The notes under the pieces were generated by a model. The model did no database searches. It worked only from the letters and a program-made list of their open reading frames with translations, and was not told the DNA's origin. A stretch of DNA of 6,948 nt from JAJFFW01 sp039187035. Lineage in GTDB: Bacteria > Pseudomonadota > Alphaproteobacteria > Caulobacterales > Parvularculaceae. Below, piece by piece: positions 1 through 5,522 of the stretch. Each line of letters starts with the position of its first letter. The first letter of the stretch is position 1. Where the stretch lies: positions 1 through 6,948 of the forward strand of contig JBCCZS010000169.1 in the NCBI GenBank assembly GCA_039187035.1. The letters are read 5' to 3'. The translations under genes and the position numbers were made by a program.

Positions 1-34
1 CCCCTCCCGGCGTAGGCGCAACAGCGCAGCTTGG

Positions 35-68
35 CGCCCGACCCTCGCCCGAGGGTCGGGCGTTTTTT
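35..68 (+). terminator. Rho-independent terminator of an upstream rightward gene
   Basis: A perfect 12-bp GC-rich stem (35-46 pairs with 51-62) with a 4-nt loop (gccc, 47-50) is followed directly by six T (63-68). On the opposite strand no T run follows the stem, so it works rightward only. It must end a transcript entering from the left edge. A TAG at 13-15 could be that gene's stop codon, but the visible coding tail is too short to judge. The T run ends 25 nt before the next start codon, so the 94-711 gene should have its own promoter or depend on read-through. Confidence 0.93.
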
Positions 69-80
69 ATGGCGGTCTTC

Positions 81-86
81 AGAAGG
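81..86 (+). promoter_or_regulatory. Ribosome binding site for the 94-711 gene
   Basis: AGAAGG lies 7 nt before the ATG at 94. It supports that start over the GTG at 90-92, which is in another frame. Confidence 0.7.
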
Positions 87-93
87 CGCGTGA

Positions 94-711
94 ATGGACG
101 ACTTTGACGATCCGGATCTCGACCTCGAGGCGTTGGCGCGCGAGGCCCCCGTCTTGTCGCGGGTCAAACGCTTCGCGGAGTCGCTCGACGGCGTGCCCTG
201 GTTCGCCAATCTCGGCGAACCGATGACGCCGGGCGCGAAGGCGTGCGCGGCGCAGTATCTCGAGGGGCTCGGTTTTCCGGATGCGGACGTCGGGCTCCTG
301 GTTGATTGGGAGGACGCGGCCGCAGCGGCGGAAACGACCGACGTCGACAGCCCGGCCTGGGAGGCCGAAGAACTTCTGCGGGCGGACGTTACAGGCCGCG
401 CGCTCGAGGTGTTGTCCGACGAGGCGCTGCATATCGCGATGGCCGTCGTCGCCGAGGCGGTTTCCGAACCCGCGAAAGAAGCCATGCGCCAGGCGAGCTT
501 TATCTGGGATGTCGAAGACGGTCCCTCGCAGCGGCTCGCCGTCGGCGCGGCGGTCCAGGCGGCGCATCAGGCGGCGATGACGCTTCTGGCCGCGGGCGAG
601 GCGGACCCGGACTTCGATGCCGAGGCGCACCCGTTCGCCGCCAAGTTCCGCTTGTTTGAATTCGGCCGCTGGCCGGTCGGCGTCGTCGGCGGCTCGTTTA
701 ATGTTTTCTGA
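94..711 (+). CDS. Conserved-looking acidic hypothetical protein, 205 aa
   Basis: I do not recognise the family and assign no function. The ATG at 94 follows a good Shine-Dalgarno (agaagg, 81-86) with a 7-nt gap, and G/C-biased third positions run throughout, so the gene looks real. The product is soluble and acidic, with no signal peptide or membrane helix. Residues 1-12 are very rich in Asp. Residues 45-165 look like Ala-rich amphipathic helices, including an acidic stretch around 70-95. The C-terminus (about 179-205) differs from the rest: basic and aromatic residues (FAAKFRLFEFGRW) lead into a glycine/hydrophobic end (PVGVVGGSFNVF), which looks like a conserved binding or packing motif. 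The gene sits just after a terminator and ends 7 nt from the dapB stop on the other strand, so it is probably a single-gene transcript. Confidence 0.8.
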   Translation: MDDFDDPDLDLEALAREAPVLSRVKRFAESLDGVPWFANLGEPMTPGAKACAAQYLEGLGFPDADVGLLVDWEDAAAAAETTDVDSPAWEAEELLRADVTGRALEVLSDEALHIAMAVVAEAVSEPAKEAMRQASFIWDVEDGPSQRLAVGAAVQAAHQAAMTLLAAGEADPDFDAEAHPFAAKFRLFEFGRWPVGVVGGSFNVF

Positions 712-718
712 GCCGGCG

Positions 719-1567
719 CTACAGACCCAAGACGTCCCGCATTGAGTAAAGCCCCGGCGCGCGGCCGGTCGCCCAGCGCGCGGCCGTCAGCGCCCCGTCG
801 GCGAACAGCGATCGGTCGAACGCGCGGTGCTTGAGAACGAGCGCCTCGTCGTCGCCGAGGAACAGGACGTCATGGTCGCCGACGACCCCGCCGCCGCGCA
901 CGGACGACAGACCGATCTCGTGCGGCTTGCGCGCCGCGCGGCGGTTCGCGCGATCGGTGGCGGCCGCAGAACCGAGGTCGCTCGCGCGCCCGCGGGCCGC
1001 GGCGTCGCCCAGCATCAATGCGGTGCCGGACGGCGCGTCGACTTTGCGGCGGTGGTGCGCCTCCACGATTTCAATGTCGTAGCGTTCCGGCAAGGCGCGG
1101 GCGGCGCGTTCGACGAGCGCCGTCAACAGATTGATCCCGAGGCTCATATTGCCGGACTTCACGATTGCGGCGCGCGCCGCGGCGTTCGCGATGCGGCTTT
1201 CGTCGTCGTCTGAAAAGCCGGTCGTGCCGATAATGTGGGCGGCGCCCGCGTTCGCCGCCGCCTCGGCGAGCGCCACGCTGACGGCCGGCGTCGAAAAGTC
1301 GACGACGGCGGTCCCGGGACGCAACGCAGCCGAGGGATCGTCCGTCACCGGAACGCCGAAGGCCGGACCGTCGAACAGGACCGCCGCGTCGCGTCCGACG
1401 TCGGGCGCGCCCGAGCGCACAAGGGCGCCGGCAAGCACAACGTCGTCGCGCACGCGCACCGCGCGGCCGACGGCGCGACCCATGGCCCCGGTCGCGCCGG
1501 CGACGAGGATCGGCGTCGGGTCGGCCGGTGCCGCCGGTTCGGTCAGTTCTGAACGAGGCGCGCTCAA
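719..1567 (-). CDS. dapB: 4-hydroxy-tetrahydrodipicolinate reductase
   Basis: Cytoplasmic enzyme of the diaminopimelate/lysine pathway; it reduces the product of DapA to tetrahydrodipicolinate with NAD(P)H. Numbering from the TTG at 1567 gives 282 residues, close to the family's usual length of about 270. Visible signatures: the dinucleotide-binding loop GATGAMGR (24-31), GTTGF (114-118), KSGNMSLGINLL (137-148), and the family hallmark EAHHRRKVDAPSGTA (169-183). In that hallmark His171, His172 and Lys175 align with the catalytic His-His and Lys of the E. coli enzyme. HEIGLSSVRGGGVVGDHDV (216-234) is also typical. Start choice: the TTG overlaps the TGA of the upstream phasin-like gene (TTGA). 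The frame stays open further upstream, but the nearest upstream ATG or GTG start is a GTG at 1750, deep inside that gene, and the translation there is Arg-rich and unlike DapB. The first internal ATG (Met29) falls inside the nucleotide-binding loop. A clear Shine-Dalgarno is not seen, which fits translational coupling. The gene converges on the 94-711 gene with 7 nt between stops. Confidence 0.95.
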   Translation of the reverse strand: MSAPRSELTEPAAPADPTPILVAGATGAMGRAVGRAVRVRDDVVLAGALVRSGAPDVGRDAAVLFDGPAFGVPVTDDPSAALRPGTAVVDFSTPAVSVALAEAAANAGAAHIIGTTGFSDDDESRIANAAARAAIVKSGNMSLGINLLTALVERAARALPERYDIEIVEAHHRRKVDAPSGTALMLGDAAARGRASDLGSAAATDRANRRAARKPHEIGLSSVRGGGVVGDHDVLFLGDDEALVLKHRAFDRSLFADGALTAARWATGRAPGLYSMRDVLGL

Positions 1568-1932
1568 GATCGGCGCGCGCGGGCCGGGCTTTGTCGCGAC
1601 AACCGACGCGCATTGGCTTTGGCTTTGCGCATGCCGGGGCGCGCGAACGCCGTCGCCGCGCCGGCCAGGCGTTCGGGCGCGTAGGCGCTCGCCGCGCGGC
1701 GCGGGTCGAGCGCGCCCTGGCGCATCATGTAGGCGCTCGCGTCGCGCCACCCGGCCATCGTCGCGGAGACCTTCTCCCAAACCATGCGCGAGGCTTCCTG
1801 ATCGGCGCGGGGGCCGAGCCCCCAGGCGGCGAGCGCGAACATCTGCAGGCGCAGGGCGATCGTCGCCTGCGCGGCGAGGCCGGCGGACGCGACTTCCACC
1901 CAGCCGGCGTAGGGATTCGTTTTATAGGCCAA
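1564..1932 (-). CDS. Small phasin-like helical protein, 122 aa
   Basis: Start is TTG (1930-1932) with a GGAG ribosome site 9 nt upstream; no closer ATG or GTG is available. The protein is short and mostly helical, Ala- and Met-rich (about residues 12-95), with NPYAGW near the start, RMVWEKV (49-55), and a strongly basic tail (102-122, containing KAKANARRLSR). From memory, this build resembles small alphaproteobacterial proteins related to phasins, some of them mislabelled 'antifreeze protein, type I'. Phasins coat polyhydroxyalkanoate granules, and the basic tail could also contact nucleic acid. The assignment is by architecture and not by a diagnostic motif. Support comes from the PhaR-like dyad about 80-100 nt upstream. 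Its stop overlaps the dapB start, so the two are probably co-translated. There is no membrane segment or signal peptide. Confidence 0.75.
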   Translation of the reverse strand: MAYKTNPYAGWVEVASAGLAAQATIALRLQMFALAAWGLGPRADQEASRMVWEKVSATMAGWRDASAYMMRQGALDPRRAASAYAPERLAGAATAFARPGMRKAKANARRLSRQSPARARRS

Positions 1933-1941
1933 GACGGGACG

Positions 1942-1945
1942 CTCC
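1942..1945 (-). promoter_or_regulatory. Ribosome binding site deciding the TTG start at 1932
   Basis: GGAG on the minus strand, 9 nt before the TTG codon of the phasin-like gene. It is the best Shine-Dalgarno in the leader and supports the non-ATG start. Confidence 0.6.
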
Positions 1946-2011
1946 GGTTGCGCGGGGACAGGCTCGGCGTCTTCGGTTGTCCGAAAACCCCCCGACGGAG
2001 CGCGAGCCTAC

Positions 2012-2030
2012 CATGTTGCGGTGCAACATG
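2012..2030. promoter_or_regulatory. Perfect 8-bp dyad, probable PhaR-type operator
   Basis: CATGTTGC (2012-2019) and GCAACATG (2023-2030) are exact inverted copies separated by GGT. The core reads TGC-N3-GCA, the spacing reported for PhaR, the repressor of phasin and polyhydroxybutyrate genes in Rhodobacter and Paracoccus. The dyad is centred 89 bp upstream of the phasin-like gene's start and 15 bp beyond the stop of the GNAT gene. It lacks a following T run on either strand, so it is not an intrinsic terminator. Regulator identity is inferred from motif and context. Confidence 0.6.
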
Positions 2031-2035
2031 CGAGG

Positions 2036-2554
2036 TTAGAGCGCCGTCTCGTAGTGGCGAAGCATGCCTTTCGAGCCGCCGGGCGCGGAGATTTCGGCCC
2101 AGCCGAGCGCCTCGTAAAAGCGGATCGCACGCGCATTGCGTTTGGCGACGTTAAGGCGCGCGCGCGCGTGCCGGGCGCCGCGGAGCGTGTCGCGGGCGTA
2201 GTCGTCAAGAAGGCCGCCATAGCCGCGCCCGCGTCGTCCCGGCGCGACATAGAGATGGTGGACGCGGCCGAGGCTCCGGTCCCGGCGGTCCGAACCGAGC
2301 ACGATCATGCCGACGGGCCGGTCGTTTTCGGTCAACATGGCCGCGAACGCGTCGTCGCGCGCGCCGCAGGTCGCGATCCACAAGAGAAAGCGTTCGCCCC
2401 GGGGCCCGTATTCGCGCAGGAACGCCCGGTCGTCGCCGACGCTTTCGAAATAGAGATCACGGCCGAACGCGATCAGGTCCGCGCCGTCGTTGAAGATGTC
2501 GATCGGCCGGAAGGCCAGGGCTCGTTTGGAAATATAAGGCGCCGTGCCGGCCAT
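2036..2554 (-). CDS. GNAT family N-acetyltransferase, 172 aa
   Basis: Predicted cytoplasmic acetyl-CoA-dependent acetyltransferase; the substrate cannot be told. The acetyl-CoA-binding motif is clear: strand VHHLYVAP (98-105) followed by the pyrophosphate loop RRGRGYG (107-113, the R/Q-x-x-G-x-G/A pattern). It is followed by ARLNVAKRNARAIRFYEALGW (132-152), the typical late strand and helix of the fold, including the conserved N-x-x-A-x-x-x-Y-x-x-x-G-W/F pattern. An upstream beta strand, DRPVGMIVLG (78-87), also fits. The ATG at 2554 was chosen because the fold begins soon after it. The frame stays open back to a GTG at 2731, but that 59-residue extension is Arg/Ser/Cys-rich with no family character. 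The ribosome site is weak (AAGAAAGA region). It lies upstream of the phasin-like gene on the same strand, 103 nt away, with an operator-like dyad between, so it may be transcribed separately. It is divergent from the MFS gene. Confidence 0.9.
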   Translation of the reverse strand: MAGTAPYISKRALAFRPIDIFNDGADLIAFGRDLYFESVGDDRAFLREYGPRGERFLLWIATCGARDDAFAAMLTENDRPVGMIVLGSDRRDRSLGRVHHLYVAPGRRGRGYGGLLDDYARDTLRGARHARARLNVAKRNARAIRFYEALGWAEISAPGGSKGMLRHYETAL

Positions 2555-2919
2555 GGCGTTCGTCTTTCTTATCTCAGCGCGCAAGCGCCCTGGCGACCGC
2601 GCGCAAGGCGCGATCGACGGCGGAACTTCAGAGAACGAACTGCAAAGAAAGCGCCAGCGACGGCGACGAAACCGGTCCCGCGCGCCCCACGCGCACGCGA
2701 CCCCGCCGCAGTCGGAGAACGGAAGCGACACCCCATCGCCGTCTTCCTTTCCAAAAGTTCATACCCGCGTCAGGTACACCATCAAAAGGCGCGAGAAGCA
2801 AATGCGTTGTTGCGTGCGAGAGGCGAAATCGGCAGGGTCCGCTGCACATTCCGCCCATTCGTTTTCCCCATCGCCCGCACCGCGCCCGGCGCGCCGCGGG
2901 CCGTTTCGCATTCGGACCC
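2555..2919. other. Divergent intergenic region, no gene supported
   Basis: These 365 bases separate the starts of the GNAT gene (leftward) and the MFS gene (rightward), so both promoters should lie here. Open frames cross it on both strands but are Arg/Pro/Ser-rich, lack good ribosome sites and show no family motif. Several short A-rich patches (about 2640-2650, 2750-2765, 2780-2805) differ from the neighbouring coding DNA and fit a regulatory spacer. Small GC hairpins such as GCGC-GCAA-GCGC near 2577-2588 occur, but I cannot assign a role. I could not pick out a convincing -35/-10 pair in either direction. Confidence 0.6.
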
Positions 2920-4185
2920 ATGGCGCTTTCCGTCCCGTCGCTCGAGATTTTTCGCCACCGCTCGTACCGGCGCTATTGGATCCAACGCCAATTGTCGGCG
3001 GCCGCGCGCCAGATGCTGGCCGTTTCGATCGGTTGGCAGGTCTATGATCTGGCGCGGGAGACGCGCGGCGTGGAGGAATCCGCGTTCGTTTTAGGGATGG
3101 TCGGCCTGGCGCAATTCGGGCCGGTGTTTTTGCTGTCTCTGTTTGGCGGGCAGGCGGCGGACCGATACGACCGCAAGACGATCTTGATCGTTTGCAATCT
3201 CGTCCGCCTCGCGGCGATCGCGGGGCTGCTCGCCGCGTCGTTCGCGTCGGCGTCGGCGGCGATCCCGGCGATATTTGCGGCGTCCGCGGTTATGGGCGGC
3301 GTCAACGCATTCTTCCCCGCGGCGAGCAACGCTCTTTATCCTAAATTGGTGCCCGCCGACGAACTGCCCCAGGCGATCGCATGGAACTCGCTCGGCTTCC
3401 AAACGGGCTCGATCGTCGGTCCGGCGATCGGCGGTTTTCTCTATATCGGCGGGCCGTTGCTCGCTTACGGCGTCGCCTTCGCGATGATCGCCGTCGCCGT
3501 CGTCGTGTTGACGGGAGTCGAGAACCCGCCGCGCGCCGCACGTGAAACGCGGCCGGCGGGGGCCCTGATGCTGGAGGGCCTGCGTTATGTCGCCACGAAT
3601 AAGACCGTTCTCGGCGCGATCAGTCTCGACCTTGTCGTCGTCTTTTTCGGCGGCGCGACGGCGTTGCTGCCGGTTTTCGCCCGCGACGTCCTTGATGTCG
3701 GGGCCGGGGGGCTCGGCGCGTTGCGGGCGGCCCCGGCGGTCGGCGCGGTGGTCGTCGCGGCGTGGCTCGCGGCCCGGCCGTTGGAGCGGCGCGTCGGCAG
3801 CTGGATGTTGGGCGCAGTGGCGCTCTTCGGCGTCGCCATGGCCGGGTTCGGCGTCTCGGAGGTTTTCTGGGTTTCGGCGGGCTTTCTCGTCCTAGCCGGC
3901 GCGGCGGACATGGTGTCGGTCCATGTGCGCCAGTCGCTCATTCAACTGGCGACGCCGGACGCCATGCGCGGACGCGTCTCGGCGGTGTCGTACATCTTCA
4001 TCTCCGCCTCGAACGAGCTCGGCGAGTTCGAGAGCGGGGTCGCCGCGCGGCTTTTGGGCCCGGTCGGCGCCGTCCTCCTCGGCTCGTGCGTTGCGCTGGC
4101 CGCCGCGGCGTCCTGGACGCGGCTCTTTCCGAGGCTGTCCGGGACCGACCGCTTCCAAGACGCCGCCGTTCCCGCCCCGGCCTGA
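2920..4185 (+). CDS. MFS transporter, MFS_3/EntS-like exporter, 421 aa
   Basis: Inner-membrane major facilitator superfamily carrier, probably a proton-driven exporter; the substrate is unknown. The length of 421 aa fits a 12-helix MFS protein, and long hydrophobic segments recur throughout, for example 56-75, 88-107, 113-133, 183-199, 234-252, 270-286, 296-312, 315-333 and 380-398. Loop 2-3 carries MFS motif A as GQAADRYDRKT (77-87). The segment TPDAMRGRVSAV (345-356) followed by a hydrophobic stretch with NELGEFESGVAARLLGP (365-381) is characteristic of the branch that includes EntS (enterobactin export), PF05977. The N-terminus, with FRHRSYRRYWIQRQLS (11-26), is also typical of that branch. 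The ATG at 2920 has only a poor ribosome site, but the family starts here. Its stop codon overlaps the first arm of a long inverted repeat. Siderophore or drug export is possible, but nothing nearby names the cargo. Confidence 0.93.
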   Translation: MALSVPSLEIFRHRSYRRYWIQRQLSAAARQMLAVSIGWQVYDLARETRGVEESAFVLGMVGLAQFGPVFLLSLFGGQAADRYDRKTILIVCNLVRLAAIAGLLAASFASASAAIPAIFAASAVMGGVNAFFPAASNALYPKLVPADELPQAIAWNSLGFQTGSIVGPAIGGFLYIGGPLLAYGVAFAMIAVAVVVLTGVENPPRAARETRPAGALMLEGLRYVATNKTVLGAISLDLVVVFFGGATALLPVFARDVLDVGAGGLGALRAAPAVGAVVVAAWLAARPLERRVGSWMLGAVALFGVAMAGFGVSEVFWVSAGFLVLAGAADMVSVHVRQSLIQLATPDAMRGRVSAVSYIFISASNELGEFESGVAARLLGPVGAVLLGSCVALAAAASWTRLFPRLSGTDRFQDAAVPAPA

Positions 4186-4230
4186 CGTCTCAAATCCGCC
4201 CGACGCCGCAAATCGCGATTTTGAGACGTC
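4184..4230. repeat. 11-bp inverted repeat with nested 12-bp palindrome
   Basis: GACGTCTCAAA (4184-4194) is repeated exactly in inverted form as TTTGAGACGTC (4220-4230). Overlapping the right arm is a perfect palindrome, AAATCGCGATTT (4210-4221). A further 7-bp pair, CCGACGC (4200-4206) with GCGTCGG (4231-4237), cannot form together with the first stem except as a pseudoknot. The left arm overlaps the MFS stop codon. No T run follows, so it is not a standard intrinsic terminator. It may be an operator, for example for the AraC-type protein downstream, a factor-dependent terminator, or a structured RNA leader. Confidence 0.7.
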
Positions 4231-4310
4231 GCGTCGGCGACGGCCCGCTAGCCCCGGACCGGCGTCTGTTCTAACACCGCACGCCCGCCCGCAGTTTTCC
4301 GGACGCGCCC

Positions 4311-5522
4311 ATGACCATCGATTGGCGATCGGCGACGCTCGCCGTTCTCATCGTTCCGCTCTTGCCGATCAGTATTTTATTGTGGCGCCGCTGGGTGGAG
4401 CGGCGCGCGGCCGGGTTCCTCGTGGCGTTGTTCGCCGCCTGGTCGCTTTTGTGCGTCCCGTATATGATCGGTTTTTCCGGCGCGTATGACGCGTTCCCGT
4501 GGCTGACCTTTGCGCCGTTCAACACCGAGGCGTGGCTCGGCCCGCTGATCTTCCTTTACGCCAGCGCTTTGACACGCACGACCGCGCCGCCGCGCGCGCG
4601 GCTTTTGCTGGCGCCCGGCGCCGTTATCACGGCCTATTACACGGGCTGCTTCGTCTTGCTGGGATCGGCGGAGAACAAGTTCGCATTCACGAACGCCGTG
4701 CATCAGCCCTACGTCTACCCCGTCGAAACGCTGATCGGTCTCGCGCTCGCCGCCTACGGGGTGTGGGCCGCGTGGCGCGCGATCGGCGCTTATCGATCCT
4801 GGCTCGCCGGCGCGCGCGCCGACTACGACGCGTTCGACCTCGCCTATTTGCGCGGTTTTCTCGTGACGGTGGTCGCCGTCGTCGCGTTGTGGATCGTCTT
4901 CGATCTCGTTGAATTGTTGGTCGGCGGCATCCCTTATGCGCAAGCCTTTTGGGTTTACGTCGTCGTCGGGATCGCCGTTCTCGGCCTTGGGCTCGACGCG
5001 TTGACGCGCGTTGACCGGGTCTACCCGAAAATGGACGCCGAGCCGGTCCGCGTCGACGCCGCCGCCCTCGGACGACGCACGCCCCCGCCGCCGTCCTTGC
5101 CGGATCTCGCCGGGCGTATCCGACAGGAAGGCTGGGCCCGGGACGCAAACCTGACCATCGGGGCCCTCTCGCGCCGGGTCGGGGTCAACGAGTCCGCTTT
5201 GTCCGCGGCGATCAACGAACGCGCGGACATGAATTTCAACACGATGATCAACGCCTTACGGGTGGAAGACGCCTGCGCGGCGTTGTTGGCGGCGCCGCCC
5301 GACCGCACGATCTACGAAATTGCGCTTGATTGCGGCTTCGGGTCGAAAGCGACCTTCAACCGCGTCTTTCGCGAGCGGGTCGGGATGACGCCGTCGCAAT
5401 GGCGGCGCGCCGGGTCGACGTCCCAAATCCCGCAATTCGCACCGTCCGACGAAACTGAGACGCCGGCCCCGCCGGGCGCTGCTAAACCGATCGCCGGGGG
5501 CGAAGAAGGATCCACGACATGA
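4311..5522 (+). CDS. Seven-helix membrane protein with C-terminal AraC-type DNA-binding domain, 403 aa
   Basis: Probably a one-component transcription regulator held in the inner membrane. The first half has seven hydrophobic segments (about 7-26, 33-54, 73-90, 97-118, 138-157, 181-204, 211-231). A linker with a Pro-rich run (257-264) leads to an AraC/XylS double helix-turn-helix domain: first helix pair LTIGALSRRVGVNESALSAA (281-300), second TIYEIALDCGFGSKATFNRV (333-352), then FRERVGMTPSQWRR (353-366). The pattern A-x-x-x-GF-x-S-x-x-x-F-x-R-x-F-(R/K)-x-x-x-G-x-(T/S)-P is kept. A disordered tail (about 367-403) follows; its last codons hold the ribosome site of the next gene. Start ATG 4311 has no strong Shine-Dalgarno (cgga at short distance). 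The stop overlaps the peptidase start (ATGA). The N-terminal ligand or signal is unknown. No phosphotransfer motif was seen, so it is not a hybrid kinase. The 125-bp upstream spacer contains the inverted repeat 4184-4230, a candidate site for self-regulation. Confidence 0.9.
   Translation: MTIDWRSATLAVLIVPLLPISILLWRRWVERRAAGFLVALFAAWSLLCVPYMIGFSGAYDAFPWLTFAPFNTEAWLGPLIFLYASALTRTTAPPRARLLLAPGAVITAYYTGCFVLLGSAENKFAFTNAVHQPYVYPVETLIGLALAAYGVWAAWRAIGAYRSWLAGARADYDAFDLAYLRGFLVTVVAVVALWIVFDLVELLVGGIPYAQAFWVYVVVGIAVLGLGLDALTRVDRVYPKMDAEPVRVDAAALGRRTPPPPSLPDLAGRIRQEGWARDANLTIGALSRRVGVNESALSAAINERADMNFNTMINALRVEDACAALLAAPPDRTIYEIALDCGFGSKATFNRVFRERVGMTPSQWRRAGSTSQIPQFAPSDETETPAPPGAAKPIAGGEEGSTT
5505..5510 (+). 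promoter_or_regulatory. Ribosome binding site of the S41 peptidase gene
   Basis: GAAGGA, part of AAGAAGGA, lies inside the last codons of the AraC-type gene, 8 nt before the ATG at 5519 and 11 nt before the ATG at 5522. The spacing favours 5519, giving a 4-nt ATGA overlap and translational coupling. Confidence 0.75.

Noticed and set aside
1..15. Last codons of an upstream gene ending at TAG 13-15
   Set aside because: Five codons are too few to show that this frame is coding. The terminator at 35-68 proves an upstream transcript but not its frame.
1568..1780. N-terminal extension of dapB to an upstream TTG at 1780 or GTG at 1750
   Set aside because: The extension is Arg-rich and unlike DapB, and it overlaps the phasin-like gene almost entirely.
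1972..1985. Small hairpin TTCGG-ttgt-CCGAA
   Set aside because: The stem is only 5 bp, with no T run and no clear regulatory context.
2012..2030. Dyad read as a terminator of the GNAT gene
   Set aside because: It has an 8-bp stem but no T run on the minus strand. Its TGC-N3-GCA core and position fit an operator better.
1131..2039. 302-codon open frame on the plus strand
   Set aside because: It is antisense to dapB and the phasin-like gene. The second half is an Arg/Pro/Ser-rich low-complexity translation.
2555..2731. N-terminal extension of the GNAT protein to a GTG at 2731
   Set aside because: The added residues show no GNAT character, and composition changes at about 2555, where a proper ATG lies.
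2021..3094. 357-codon open frame on the plus strand
   Set aside because: It runs antisense to the GNAT gene and then overlaps the MFS gene in another frame; it is Arg/Ala-rich with no motif or ribosome site.
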